24,564 bases of DNA from Acaudatibacter sp035532115 (GTDB lineage Bacteria > Pseudomonadota > Alphaproteobacteria > Caulobacterales > Caulobacteraceae), in assembly GCA_035532115.1 (NCBI GenBank), contig DATKRO010000092.1, forward strand, positions 1 to 24,564, in the 5' to 3' direction. Position numbers and translations under genes: made by a program. This document shows, piece after piece, positions 15,099 through 23,729 of this stretch (position 1 is the first letter of the stretch; every line of letters starts with the position of its first letter). The notes under the pieces were generated by a model. It ran no database searches and was not told the origin of the DNA. It was given only the letters and a program-made list of their open reading frames with translations.

Positions 15099-15998
15099 AT
15101 GTGGAATAATATCAGCCTCAGCACGCTTCGGCTTTTCCTGCGGGTGGCGCAGACCTGCAGCTTCAGCGAAACCGCGCGGCTCGAGCATGTCTCCCAGCCC
15201 GCCCTGAGCCGCACCATCAAACTGCTCGAGGAGCAGCTCGGCGCGCGCCTGTTTGATCGCGATACCCGGAACGTCTCTCTGACGGCCGCCGGCGCCCAGC
15301 TCCGACCGATCGCGGAGCGGCTGATCGGCGAATACGATGCCGCGTTCACTGACCTTGCACAGGCGCTTTCTGGAGAGCGCGGACGCGTGACGGTCGGCGT
15401 CCTGCCTTCCGTCGCTGCGGTCTTCCTGCCGGCTGTCCTCGCGCGCTTCCGCAGCGAGCGACCGCAGGTGGAGGTGCGCGTGGAGGACGACCTGTCCGGT
15501 CCGCTGCTGGATTCCCTGCAGGACCGGCGGATCGATTTCGCCGTGACCATCGCACCCGAGCAGACGGGTCGGCTTGATTTCCAACCCTTGTTTTCGGATG
15601 AGTTTCTGCTGGTCATGCGCCGGGGCGACCCGCTTGACGCGCCGACACCGATCAGTTGGGCGGCCCTGGAGAACTCCAGGTTCATCGCCATGGCGTCGGC
15701 ATCGAGCGTCCGGCGGATGACGGACGTCGCCTTCGCTCGCGCGAATATCGTGGTCCAGCCACTCTATGAGTGCGCGCACCTTTCAACGGTTGGCGGCTTG
15801 ATCCGTGCAGGTCTCGGCCTCAGCGCGCTGCCCGCCAGCACGCTGCCGCTGCTGGGCGCGCCCGACCTCATGAGCCGGCCGCTCGCTCAGCCGGGCATCA
15901 GTCGCTCGATCGGATTGGTCACGCTCAGGTCGCGATCGCCCTCTCCTGCGGCGGAGGCGTTGATGCGAATCTTTCGACATCGCGCCTCCATCGGCTGA
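15099..15998 (+). CDS. LysR-family transcriptional regulator
   Basis: A 299-residue LysR protein. Residues 1-62 form the winged helix (SLSTLRLFLRVAQTCSFSE, then ARLEHVSQPALSRTIKLLEEQLGARLFDR and the wing TRNVSLTAAG). A linker helix leads to the ligand-binding domain from about residue 90 (RVTVGVLPSVAAVFLPAVL, DRRIDFAVTIAPEQ, LLVMRRGDPL), with the second subdomain near 165-265 (RFIAMASASSVRRM and VGGLIRAGLGLSALPA). Length is usual for the family. It is transcribed away from the small membrane-protein/AtuA operon and probably activates it in response to a pathway metabolite, the standard LysR arrangement; this is inference. The start lacks a ribosome binding site, fitting leaderless translation. 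The gene ends 47 bp from the convergent ligA. Confidence 0.94.
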   Translation: MWNNISLSTLRLFLRVAQTCSFSETARLEHVSQPALSRTIKLLEEQLGARLFDRDTRNVSLTAAGAQLRPIAERLIGEYDAAFTDLAQALSGERGRVTVGVLPSVAAVFLPAVLARFRSERPQVEVRVEDDLSGPLLDSLQDRRIDFAVTIAPEQTGRLDFQPLFSDEFLLVMRRGDPLDAPTPISWAALENSRFIAMASASSVRRMTDVAFARANIVVQPLYECAHLSTVGGLIRAGLGLSALPASTLPLLGAPDLMSRPLAQPGISRSIGLVTLRSRSPSPAAEALMRIFRHRASIG

Positions 15999-16059
15999 GA
16001 GAGTTTGTTCTCTCGCCGTTACGGCGCCATCCCCCGGCGGGCGTCCTAAGCGCCCGCCG
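15999..16059. terminator. Stem-loops between convergent LysR and ligA genes, one spanning the ligA stop codon
   Basis: Directly after the LysR stop lies GAGAG/CTCTC (15999-16003, 16010-16014), then the 11-bp palindrome GCCGTTACGGC (16015-16025). CGGCGGGCG (16035-16043) and CGCCCGCCG (16051-16059) form a perfect 9-bp stem with a 7-nt loop that contains the ligA stop codon (16046-16048). No T-tract follows any of them, so they are terminator-like or 3'-end-protecting structures rather than textbook terminators. Confidence 0.4.
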
Positions 16060-18169
16060 CGCCGACCAGCTCCAGCCAGGCCGCTTCCGTGAGCACCTCG
16101 ATGCCGAGTTCGGCCGCGGTCTTCAGTTTCGAGCCGGCGCCGGGACCCGCCACCACCAGGTCGGTCTTCCTGGAGACCGAGGCCGCAACCTTCGCGCCCA
16201 GGCTCTCGGCCTGGGCCTTGGCCTCGTCGCGGGTCAGGCGTTCGAGCGCGCCGGTGAAGACGACGGTCTTGCCGGCGATGGCGGTGTCGGTGCGCGCCCG
16301 CGCGGCGGGCTGGATATCCAGCTCGGCAACGAGGGCGGCGACGATGCGCCGGTTGTGGTCCTCGCGGAAGTAGGCGCCGGCCGCTTCGATCACCGCCGGG
16401 CCGATCTGGTCGAGGGCGTCGAGTTCGGCGATGGCCTCGGCGTCGCCGGCCGCGACCTTGTCCATGGCGGCCAGGAACTCGCCGGCCGAGCCGTAGCCCC
16501 GAGCCAGCACCAGCGCCGTCGTCTCGCCGATGTGGCGGATGCCGAGGCCATACACGAACCGGTCGAGGGCGATGCGCCGCCGCCCGTCGATGGCGCCCTT
16601 CAGGTTGCGAACCGAGGTCTCGCCATAGCCCTCGCGCTCCAGCAAGCCCGCCAGCGCCGTCTCGTTGCGCGCCAGGCGGAAGATGTCGGCGGGTTCGCGG
16701 ACCAGACCCTCCTCGAAGAAGGCCGAGAGCTGCTTCTCGCCAAGCCCCTCGATGTCGAAGCCGCGGCGCGAGACGAAGTGCTTGAGGTGCTCGAGCCGCT
16801 GGAACGGGCAGGCGAACTCGCCGGTGCAGCGGCGCACCACCGTCTCGGCCCCCGAGGCGGTGGTCTCGCGGGCGAGCGGCGTTGCGAGCGGACACGGACA
16901 GCGATCAGGGAACGCATAGGGCTCGGCGCCCGGTGGCCGCTCTTCCAGCGCCACGGCGACCACCTGGGGTATGACGTCCCCGGCGCGCTGCACGATCACA
17001 GTGTCGCCGATGCGGATGTCCTTGCGGGCGATCTCGTCGGCGTTATGCAAGGTGGCGTTCTCCACCACGACGCCGCCGACCGTGACCGGGGCCAGCCGCG
17101 CCACCGGCGTCACCGCGCCGGTGCGGCCCACCTGCAGATCGATGCCGCAAAGCAGCGTGCGCGCCTGCTCGGCCGGGAACTTGCGCGCGATGGCCCAGCG
17201 CGGCGAGCGCGAGACGAAGCCCAGGCGCTGTTGCCAGTCGAGCCGGTCGACCTTGTAGACCACCCCGTCGATGTCGAATCCCAGATGCGGGCGCAGCCGC
17301 TCCATCTCGGCGTAGGCGGCGAGGAGTCCCTCGGCGCCCAAGGTGCGCCTCGCCTGCGGCGTCACCTTGAAACCCCAGGCCCGCAGCGCCTCGAGCGCCT
17401 CCCACTGCGTCTGAGCGAACGGCGCCGAGAGACGCCCCCAGGCATAGGCGAAGAAGCGCAACGGCCGGCGCGCGGTGATCGCGGGGTCGATCTGGCGCAG
17501 CGATCCGGAGGCGGCGTTGCGCGGATTGACGTAGGTGCGCTGGCCAGCCGCCTCGGCGGCGGCGTTCAGGGCGGCGAAATCATCGTGGCCAAAATAGACC
17601 TCGCCGCGCACCTCGATCAGCTCCGGCCAGCCCAGGCCCCCGAGGCGGTGCGGGATCTCGCCGATGGTCCGAAGGTTCGCGGTGACGTCCTCGCCGACGC
17701 GGCCATCGCCGCGCGTCGCCCCCTGCGCCAGCACGCCGCGCTCATAGCGCAGCGAAGCAGACAGCCCGTCGATCTTGGGCTCGGCGGTGTAGGCGACGGC
17801 CGCCTCGCCCAGCCGCAGGAACCGGCGCACCCTGGCGTCGAATTCGACGGCGTCGGCGTCCCGGAAGGCGTTGTCGAGCGACAGCATGGGCACGCCGTGC
17901 TCGACCGGGGCGAAGGCCTCGGCGCGCGCCGCCCCGACCCGCAGCGATGGCGAGTTGTCGCGCACCAGCTGCGGGAAGCGCGCCTCGATGGCGCCGTTGC
18001 GCTGCTTCAGCGCGTCGTAGTCGGCGTCCGAGATGCTGAAAGCCTCGTCCCGGAAGTAGCGGATGTCGTGCAGGGCGATCTCGTCGGCCAGGCGCGCCAG
18101 CTCGGCGGCGGCGTCCGACTCCGTGAGTTCGTCGACCGGCGTGGGAAGGGAATGTCCGGCCTCACGCAT
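16046..18169 (-). CDS. ligA: NAD-dependent DNA ligase LigA
   Basis: Seals nicks in DNA during replication and repair using NAD as AMP donor. The 707-residue protein has domain Ia (HDIRYF, H34 to Y38), the adenylation motif PKIDG with catalytic K132, TRGDGRVGEDVT (152-163), the motif FDIDGVVYKV (298-307), an OB fold, a zinc finger with C424, C426, C448 and C454, helix-hairpin-helix segments and a C-terminal BRCT domain (KTVVFTGALERLTRDEA, near 622-700). The first two zinc cysteines are spaced CPC rather than the usual CPxC, with a longer insertion before the second pair; this looks lineage-specific. Start ATG at 18169 overlaps the end of recN by 8 bp, so the two are coupled. The stop codon is in a 9-bp stem-loop. 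Confidence 0.97.
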   Translation of the reverse strand: MREAGHSLPTPVDELTESDAAAELARLADEIALHDIRYFRDEAFSISDADYDALKQRNGAIEARFPQLVRDNSPSLRVGAARAEAFAPVEHGVPMLSLDNAFRDADAVEFDARVRRFLRLGEAAVAYTAEPKIDGLSASLRYERGVLAQGATRGDGRVGEDVTANLRTIGEIPHRLGGLGWPELIEVRGEVYFGHDDFAALNAAAEAAGQRTYVNPRNAASGSLRQIDPAITARRPLRFFAYAWGRLSAPFAQTQWEALEALRAWGFKVTPQARRTLGAEGLLAAYAEMERLRPHLGFDIDGVVYKVDRLDWQQRLGFVSRSPRWAIARKFPAEQARTLLCGIDLQVGRTGAVTPVARLAPVTVGGVVVENATLHNADEIARKDIRIGDTVIVQRAGDVIPQVVAVALEERPPGAEPYAFPDRCPCPLATPLARETTASGAETVVRRCTGEFACPFQRLEHLKHFVSRRGFDIEGLGEKQLSAFFEEGLVREPADIFRLARNETALAGLLEREGYGETSVRNLKGAIDGRRRIALDRFVYGLGIRHIGETTALVLARGYGSAGEFLAAMDKVAAGDAEAIAELDALDQIGPAVIEAAGAYFREDHNRRIVAALVAELDIQPAARARTDTAIAGKTVVFTGALERLTRDEAKAQAESLGAKVAASVSRKTDLVVAGPGAGSKLKTAAELGIEVLTEAAWLELVGAAGA

Positions 18170-19856
18170 TCATCAGCGCCCGCGCCGCGGCCCTGGCCGC
18201 ATCGGTGATGCGCGCGCCGGCGAGCATCCGGGCGATCTCCTCCTCGCGCGCCGCGCCGCCGAGGACCTCCACGGCCACGCGCGGCCTGTCGCCGGCCTTG
18301 ATCACGCGCCAGTGGGTGTCGGCCCGCGCCGCCACCTGCGGACTGTGGGTGACCACCAGCACCTGCGCGGCGGCGGCGAGGCGCTTCAGCCGCTGGCCGA
18401 CGGCGTCCGCCACCGCGCCGCCCACGCCCTGATCGACCTCGTCGAAGATCATCGCCGGCTGGGCCTCGCCGCCGAGCGCCAGCGAGACCTTCAGCGCCAG
18501 GGCGAAGCGCGCCAGCTCGCCGCCCGAGGCGATGTCGCCCAGCGGCGCGAACGGCGCGCCCGGGTTGGTGGAAACCTCCAACTGCACCCGGTCCGCGCCA
18601 GCGGGGCCGGCCCGCCCCTCCGCCAGGGGCTCCACCCAGGCCCGAAAGCGCGCCTTGTCCAGCTTCAGGGGCGCAAGTTCGCCCTGGACGAGGCGCGTCA
18701 GCCGCTCGGCGCTGGCCCGTCTGGCGGCGCCGAGCGAGGCGACCGCGGCGAGATAGGCGCCGTGGGCGGCGGCCGCCGCCTGCTCGGCCGAGGCGAGCGC
18801 GGCCGCGCCGCTCTGCCGGCCGCGCAGCCGCTCGGCGATTTCGGTTCTGACCGCCGGCAGGGCGTCCGCGGCGACGCCCAGCTTGCGGGCCATGGCGCGA
18901 AGGGCGAAGAGGCGTTCCTCGGTCTGCTCCAGCCGCTCGGGGCGGAAGGCGAAGGCGGCCGCGGCGGCGTCGACGGCGGCCTCGACCTCGCTGGCCTCGC
19001 CGAGCGCCCGCTCCAGCGCGGCCACGGCCTCGGCCACGAGGCGAACCGCGTCGGTCCGAGCCCCGGCCCCCGAGGCGGCGATGCGCGCGCGGGCGCGCTC
19101 GAGCGCCCTCAGCGCCTGGCCCAGCCTCTGGCTCACCGCCCCGCCCTTGACGTGGTCGGCGGCGGCGGCGATGTCGGCCAGCGTCTTTTCGGCCCCGCTC
19201 AGCAAGGCGCGCTCCTCGGCCAGGGCGGCTTCCTCGGCCTCGCGCGGATCCAGCCGATCGAGTTCGGCGAGCCGGTGCTCCAGCTCCGCCGCCTCGTCCT
19301 CGGAGCGGTCGATCTCGCCGGCGAGCGTGCGGGCGCGCTCGCAGGCCGTGCGCCAGGCGCTCCAGGTGCGGGAGGTGGCGCCAAGTTCGGCGGCCAGGGC
19401 GCCGAAGGCGTCGAGGAGGGGGCGGTGCGTCGCCGGATCGAGCAGGCCGACGGTCTCATGCTGACCGTGCGTCTCGATCAGCAGCGCGCCCAGCTCGCGC
19501 AGCACGCCGAGGCTGGCGGCCTGGTCGTTGACGAAGCCGCGCGAGCGGCCATCGCCGGAGAGCGTGCGCCGCAGCACCAGATCCTCGTCGCGCGCCAGGC
19601 CTAGGCCCTTTTCCTCGAGCACGGACCACACCTGGTGCGTCGGGCCAGGCGCGAAGATGGCGGTGGCGGACGCCTGGGCGGCGCCCGGGCGCACCAACCC
19701 AGGCTCGGCTCGCCGCCCGATCGCCAGACCCAGGGCGTCCAGGATGATCGACTTGCCCGCGCCGGTCTCGCCCGTCAACACCGTGAGGCCCGGACCGAAG
19801 GCGAGGCCCAGGCTTTCGATCAGCACCACGTCGCGCACGCCCAGCCCGATCAGCAT
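18162..19856 (-). CDS. recN: DNA repair protein RecN
   Basis: SMC-like ATPase acting early in recombinational repair of double-strand breaks. The 564-residue protein has Walker A GETGAGKS (29-36), long Ala/Glu/Arg-rich coiled coils through about residues 155-370, the ABC signature ASGGEL (443-448) and Walker B with MIFDEVDQG (469-477), plus VLVVTHSPQVAA with the switch histidine. All key residues are present and the length is normal. It follows bamD after 30 bp and overlaps ligA by 8 bp, forming a bamD-recN-ligA transcription unit. No LexA box was identified; as an internal gene it may not be SOS-controlled here. Confidence 0.96.
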   Translation of the reverse strand: MLIGLGVRDVVLIESLGLAFGPGLTVLTGETGAGKSIILDALGLAIGRRAEPGLVRPGAAQASATAIFAPGPTHQVWSVLEEKGLGLARDEDLVLRRTLSGDGRSRGFVNDQAASLGVLRELGALLIETHGQHETVGLLDPATHRPLLDAFGALAAELGATSRTWSAWRTACERARTLAGEIDRSEDEAAELEHRLAELDRLDPREAEEAALAEERALLSGAEKTLADIAAAADHVKGGAVSQRLGQALRALERARARIAASGAGARTDAVRLVAEAVAALERALGEASEVEAAVDAAAAAFAFRPERLEQTEERLFALRAMARKLGVAADALPAVRTEIAERLRGRQSGAAALASAEQAAAAAHGAYLAAVASLGAARRASAERLTRLVQGELAPLKLDKARFRAWVEPLAEGRAGPAGADRVQLEVSTNPGAPFAPLGDIASGGELARFALALKVSLALGGEAQPAMIFDEVDQGVGGAVADAVGQRLKRLAAAAQVLVVTHSPQVAARADTHWRVIKAGDRPRVAVEVLGGAAREEEIARMLAGARITDAARAAARALMNA

Positions 19857-19886
19857 GGGCCGAGCCTGCCGCAGAATCGCGCCGGC

Positions 19887-20882
19887 CTAAAGGCCCAGCA
19901 CTCCGTGGACGAAGCCATGCGGCTTGACCGGGGGGGGATTCTTGGGCGCCTTGCCGGATGCCTCGGCGTTCGAAGCGTCGGCGACGTCGCTGGCTTGCGC
20001 GACGGCGCTGTCCTCGGCGGGTGGCGGCAGGGTGGATTGCTTGTGGCGTCCGAAGAAGGGCAGATGGATGCCGCGCCGTCCCTTGGGGTTGGGCGCCACG
20101 GCGGGCCGATAGCCCTTGGTGGTCATGAGCCTGTAGGCGTCGGCGTACCAGGGATCGCCCGGATAGTTGTAGCCGAGCACGGCGGCGTTGCGTCTGGCTT
20201 CGCCGACGAGGCCGACCGTCAGATAGGCCTCGACCAGGCGGTAGAGCGCTTCGGGGGTGTGCGAGGTGGTCTGGTACTTCTTCACCACGGTGCGGAAGCG
20301 CCCGATCGCGGCCATGGGGTCGCCGGCGCGCAGATAATAGCGGCCGATGGTCATCTCCTTGCCGGCGAGCTGGTCGCTGGTCATGTCGAGCTTCAGGCGC
20401 GCATCCTCGGCGTATTCGCTGTCCGGATAGCGCTTGACCACTTCGCGCAGGGCCGCGGCGGCTTCGGAGGTCGCCGCCTGGTCGCGCCCGACGTCGACGA
20501 TCTGCTCGAAATAGCAGATCGCCTTGAGATAGTAGGCGTAGGGGGTGGTGGGATTGCCGGGATAGAGGGCGATGAAACGGTCCGCGTCGGCGACCGCCTC
20601 CGCATAGTCGTTGGCCTCGTAATGGGCGTAGGCGGTCATCAGGATGGCGCGGCGCGACCACTCCGAATAGGGATGCTGGCGCTCCACTTCGCGGAAATAA
20701 TTGACCGCGTCGGTCCACTGATGCCGGTCGAGGCGCTCGGCCCCGGCGTTGTAGAGCAGCTCCACCGGGCGGGCCTGGTAGGCCAGCGTCGGCGTCTTCT
20801 TCTTGAGCAGCGAACAGCCGCCTGCGACGAGGCAGACGCTCACCAGGACCATGGCCGCGTGGCCGGAGCGATGACGGAACAA
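19887..20882 (-). CDS. bamD: Outer membrane assembly lipoprotein BamD (ComL)
   Basis: Essential lipoprotein of the BAM complex that inserts beta-barrel proteins, including TonB receptors, into the outer membrane. The 331-residue protein has a lipoprotein signal with Cys at residue 23 (LVAGGCSLL) and then tetratricopeptide-like repeats: AERLDRHQWTDAVNYFREVE, FIALYPGNP, DVGRDQAATSEA, VVKRYPDSEYAEDAR, KYQTTSHTPEALYRLVEAY. A Pro/Ala-rich C-terminal tail (about 270-331) extends beyond the usual 240-280 residues. The start is TTG at 20882, preceded by GAGAGG; the in-frame ATG at 20852 would remove the positively charged n-region (RHR), so TTG is preferred. It lies 121 bp after lpxC; that gap contains a small GGGCG/CGCCC hairpin (20974-20986) and nothing codable. 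Confidence 0.95.
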   Translation of the reverse strand: MFRHRSGHAAMVLVSVCLVAGGCSLLKKKTPTLAYQARPVELLYNAGAERLDRHQWTDAVNYFREVERQHPYSEWSRRAILMTAYAHYEANDYAEAVADADRFIALYPGNPTTPYAYYLKAICYFEQIVDVGRDQAATSEAAAALREVVKRYPDSEYAEDARLKLDMTSDQLAGKEMTIGRYYLRAGDPMAAIGRFRTVVKKYQTTSHTPEALYRLVEAYLTVGLVGEARRNAAVLGYNYPGDPWYADAYRLMTTKGYRPAVAPNPKGRRGIHLPFFGRHKQSTLPPPAEDSAVAQASDVADASNAEASGKAPKNPPPVKPHGFVHGVLGL

Positions 20883-21003
20883 GCCTGGAATACCTCTCGG
20901 ATCGGACCCGCCCAGGCCGGGCGCGCGCCGGGACCGGGCTCAGCTTCTACACCACCCGAACGCGGCGACGGAAGGGCGCCTCGCCCGGTTTCGGCCCGAG
21001 TCT

Positions 21004-21894
21004 CTAGACCGCCTGCGCCAGCTCCGGCGAGCGCGTGACGAAGCGCCACGCCTCGGGCCGGTCCGCCAGGGCGCGCGCCAGCTCGTTGTTGAGGCCGTGG
21101 CCGGGGCGCAGCGCCTGGTATCGTCCGATGATGGGCGCGCCGACGAGCGCGAGGTCGCCGAGCGCGTCCAGCAGCTTGTGGCGCACGAAGTCGTCGCTGC
21201 GGCGCATCAGGCCTGGATTGAGGATGCGGTCCCCATCCACCACGATGGTGTTCTCCAGCGTCGCTCCGCGGCCGTGGCCGGCGGCGCGCAGGGCCTCGAC
21301 CTCGCCGAGGAAACCGAAGGTGCGCGCCTGCGCCAGCTCGGTGCGGAACCCATGCTCGTCCACGACCAGATCCAGCCGCTGCCGGCCGATGGCGGGCGCA
21401 TCGAAGCAGATTTCTGCAGCCATCTCGAAGCGGTCGGCCGGCGACAGGCTGGCGCGCCGTCCGGCGCCGCCGACCTCGATCGGCTCGAGGATCTCGACGT
21501 GGCGGCGCGGCGCATCCTGGCGGCGCAGCCCGGCGCCGTCGAGCGCCTCGAGAAACGCCATGGCCGAGCCATCCATGATCGGAACCTCGGGGCCGTCGAT
21601 CTCGACCAGCAGGTTGTCGACGCCGACGGCGGCGAGCGCCGCCATCAGGTGCTCGATGGTCGAGACCCGCGCGCCCCCCGCCTCGCCGATCACCGTCCCC
21701 AGCCGCGTCTCGCACACCGCCTCGGCCCTGGCCTGGATCAGCCCCTGCTTGCGGCCAAGGTCGGTGCGACGGAAGGCGACGCCGGCGTCCGGAGCCGCCG
21801 GGATCAGCTGCACGGCGGCGTCGCGGCCGGTGTGGACGCCGGTCCCGCTCACTCGTGTGCGCCGTGCGATGGTGTGCTGAAAGAACGAGCTCAA
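21004..21894 (-). CDS. lpxC: UDP-3-O-acyl-N-acetylglucosamine deacetylase LpxC
   Basis: Zinc deacetylase catalysing the committed step of lipid A synthesis in the cytosol. The 296-residue protein shows the zinc ligands H82 (STIEHLMAAL), H239 and D243 (DDFVRHKLLDALGD), the catalytic E81 and H266 (RPGHGLNNE), plus GTGVHTG (17-23), VPIMDGSA and ARTFGF. The start is TTG at 21894, backed by GGAGG 9 bases upstream and by the family-typical N-terminus (FQHTIARRTRVSGTGVH). It lies 162 bp after ftsZ. In other bacteria LpxC amount is set by proteolysis; the alternative start may also reduce translation, which is inference. Confidence 0.97.
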   Translation of the reverse strand: MSSFFQHTIARRTRVSGTGVHTGRDAAVQLIPAAPDAGVAFRRTDLGRKQGLIQARAEAVCETRLGTVIGEAGGARVSTIEHLMAALAAVGVDNLLVEIDGPEVPIMDGSAMAFLEALDGAGLRRQDAPRRHVEILEPIEVGGAGRRASLSPADRFEMAAEICFDAPAIGRQRLDLVVDEHGFRTELAQARTFGFLGEVEALRAAGHGRGATLENTIVVDGDRILNPGLMRRSDDFVRHKLLDALGDLALVGAPIIGRYQALRPGHGLNNELARALADRPEAWRFVTRSPELAQAV

Positions 21895-22019
21895 AGCGCG
21901 CCGCCTCCGATTCCGGGCGCACGGCCTTTGCCGCTTCAGCCCCGACGCTGCTTAGGCGCCGCCGCCAAGCGCGGCAACACAACTCCTGTTTCCGAATGTG
22001 TCCGCCTAACTCTTTGAAT

Positions 22020-22055
22020 AGGCGGCAGAACGGGCCGCCTGGGCGCCTTGGCGCC
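22020..22055 (-). terminator. Hairpins after ftsZ
   Basis: On the minus strand, immediately after the ftsZ stop, lies a GGCGCC-AA-GGCGCC palindrome (22055-22042), followed by AGGCGG (22040-22035) pairing with CCGCCT (22025-22020) around 9 nt, then ATTCAAA. The T-run is poor, so read-through into lpxC may be partial. The rest of 21895-22019 shows no gene; it may hold an lpxC promoter, but none could be defined. Confidence 0.4.
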
Positions 22056-22056
22056 G

Positions 22057-23601
22057 CTAGTTGGCGAGGCGGCGCAGGAAGGACGGTATCTCCAGGTCGT
22101 CGCCGTCCTCGGCCGGCTCGTCGGGTGCAAGCTGGAGCGCGGGCTGGCCGGCGCCGGCGCTGCGCAGCCCCGGGTGCGAGGCGCCCTGCCGGGGTCGGCT
22201 GAAGAGGCTGAGCCAGCCACCCTTCTGGCGCCGCTCCTCGCCGAAGGGGGCGCCGGTCTGGAACAGCGGCTCGAGCTCGTCCTCGCTGGCCACCGACGGA
22301 TCGACGATCATCGGCACCACCCTGGGCTCGGGCGCCGCCACGGCCGCCGGCGCCTCGAAGAGGCCAGGCGCCTCCGGCTGGATCGCGGCGCGCGGCGACG
22401 GCGCATAGGCCGCCGCGCGCAACGGCTCGAACATCGCCGGCGCCTCGACTGCGCGCACGATCGCGGGCTCCGGCGCGGGCTCGACGGCGGCCGCCAGCAC
22501 CGGCTCGGGCTCGGGCTGATAGGCGACGGGCTCGGGCTGCGGCTGATAGGCGACGGGCGCCGGCTCGTAGGCCGCCTCCGCCGTCGCGCGCGGCGCGAAC
22601 GAGCGGCGCGGCGCCGGCTCGATGGCGGCGATCGAGGCCCCGTCCATGCCCGTGGCGACCACCGAGACGCGCAAGGTGTCCTTCAGCGACGGGTCGAAGG
22701 CGGCGCCGAAGATGATGTTGGCTTCGGGATCGACCTGGGCGGAGATGGCGTTGGCCGCCTCGTCGACCTCCAGCAGCGTCATGTCGAGACCGCCGGTGAT
22801 GTTCACCAGCACTGCCTTGGCGCCCTTCAGCGACACCTCGTCGAGCAGCGGGTTCTGGATGGCGTTCTCGGCCGCCATCAGGGCGCGGCCCTCCCCCTGC
22901 GCCTCGCCGGTGCCCATCATCGCCTTGCCCATCTCGGTCATGACGGTGCGCACGTCGGCGAAATCGAGGTTGATGAGGCCGGGCAGCACCATCAGGTCGG
23001 TGATCGAGCGCACCCCCGAATGCAGCACCTGGTCGGCCATGCCGAAGGCCTCGGCGAAGGTGGTGCGCTCGTTGGCGACGCGGAACAGGTTCTGGTTGGG
23101 GATGACGATCAGGGTGTCGACGTAGCGCTGCAGCTCGGCGATGCCGGCGTCGGCCAGGCGCATGCGGTGGCGGCCCTCGAAGTGGAACGGCTTGGTGACC
23201 ACCCCCACGGTGAGGATGCCGCGCTCGCGGGCGCACTTGGCGATAATCGGCCCCGCGCCGGTGCCGGTGCCCCCGCCCATGCCCGCGGTGATGAACACCA
23301 TGTGCGCGCCGTCCAGGTGCTCGCCGATGTCGGCGGTGGACTCCTCGGCCGCCGACATGCCGATCTCCGGATGGGCGCCGGCGCCCAGGCCTTGCGTCAC
23401 CTGCACGCCGAGCTGCACCCGCTTGGAGGTCTTGGCGAAGGCGAGCTGCTGGGCGTCGGTGTTGGCGACGACGAACTCGACGCCTTCCAGCCCCGCCTCG
23501 ATCATGTTGTTGACCGCGTTGCCGCCGGCGCCGCCGACGCCGAAGACCACGATCCTGGGCTTGAGTTCCTTGGTCTCGGGCGCGAATACTTTGAACGTCA
23601 T
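22057..23601 (-). CDS. ftsZ: Cell division GTPase FtsZ
   Basis: Tubulin-like GTPase forming the cytokinetic Z ring. The 514-residue protein contains a GTP-binding N-terminal domain with VGVGGAGGNAVNNM-type residues near 19-33, the signature GGGTGTG (109-115), and the catalytic T7 loop NLDFADV (211-217, D213 and D216). The GTPase core ends near residue 325. A long Pro/Ala/Glu-rich intrinsically disordered linker follows (about 326-495), containing a repeated AYQPxPEP motif, and the conserved C-terminal peptide DDLEIPSFLRRLAN (501-514) that binds membrane anchors and regulators. The long linker is typical of Caulobacterales. The ATG at 23601 has GGCGGGG upstream; an ATG at 23606 overlaps it but stops after two codons. 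Upstream lies a CtrA box and a GANTC site. Confidence 0.98.
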   Translation of the reverse strand: MTFKVFAPETKELKPRIVVFGVGGAGGNAVNNMIEAGLEGVEFVVANTDAQQLAFAKTSKRVQLGVQVTQGLGAGAHPEIGMSAAEESTADIGEHLDGAHMVFITAGMGGGTGTGAGPIIAKCARERGILTVGVVTKPFHFEGRHRMRLADAGIAELQRYVDTLIVIPNQNLFRVANERTTFAEAFGMADQVLHSGVRSITDLMVLPGLINLDFADVRTVMTEMGKAMMGTGEAQGEGRALMAAENAIQNPLLDEVSLKGAKAVLVNITGGLDMTLLEVDEAANAISAQVDPEANIIFGAAFDPSLKDTLRVSVVATGMDGASIAAIEPAPRRSFAPRATAEAAYEPAPVAYQPQPEPVAYQPEPEPVLAAAVEPAPEPAIVRAVEAPAMFEPLRAAAYAPSPRAAIQPEAPGLFEAPAAVAAPEPRVVPMIVDPSVASEDELEPLFQTGAPFGEERRQKGGWLSLFSRPRQGASHPGLRSAGAGQPALQLAPDEPAEDGDDLEIPSFLRRLAN

Positions 23602-23703
23602 CTCATGGCCCCGCCTGCTTGCGCCGTTCTCGCGATAGAGAGGGCCAGAGATCCCGCCCGCGGCCCTGCTTCGCGGATGGGGTTGACTGAAGAACCACCA
23701 TCC

Positions 23704-23718
23704 TTAATTGCGGGTTAA
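23704..23718. promoter_or_regulatory. CtrA-type binding site upstream of ftsZ
   Basis: TTAA (23704-23707), 7 bases, TTAA (23715-23718), followed by C, is an exact match to the TTAA-N7-TTAAC consensus of the cell-cycle regulator CtrA. It lies 103 bp upstream of the ftsZ start. In Caulobacter crescentus CtrA represses ftsZ in swarmer cells; the site suggests the same control here. Confidence 0.72.
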
Positions 23719-23729
23719 CTGCATAGTCT

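Noticed and set aside
2869..18169. Functional link between the nad operon and NAD-dependent ligase LigA in the same window
   Set aside because: LigA is part of a conserved bamD-recN-ligA group 9 kb away; proximity is most likely coincidental.
15770..18208. 812-codon plus-strand open frame opposite ligA
   Set aside because: Composition is typical of antisense to a GC-rich gene (His, Gly, Arg, Val-rich without domains); ligA on the other strand is certain.
23598..23606. Two-codon upstream frame (ATG AGA TGA) overlapping the ftsZ start
   Set aside because: Nothing shows that it is translated; likely chance in the CATGAGATG sequence.
22048..23718. 556-codon plus-strand frame opposite ftsZ
   Set aside because: Shadow of ftsZ with no protein character.
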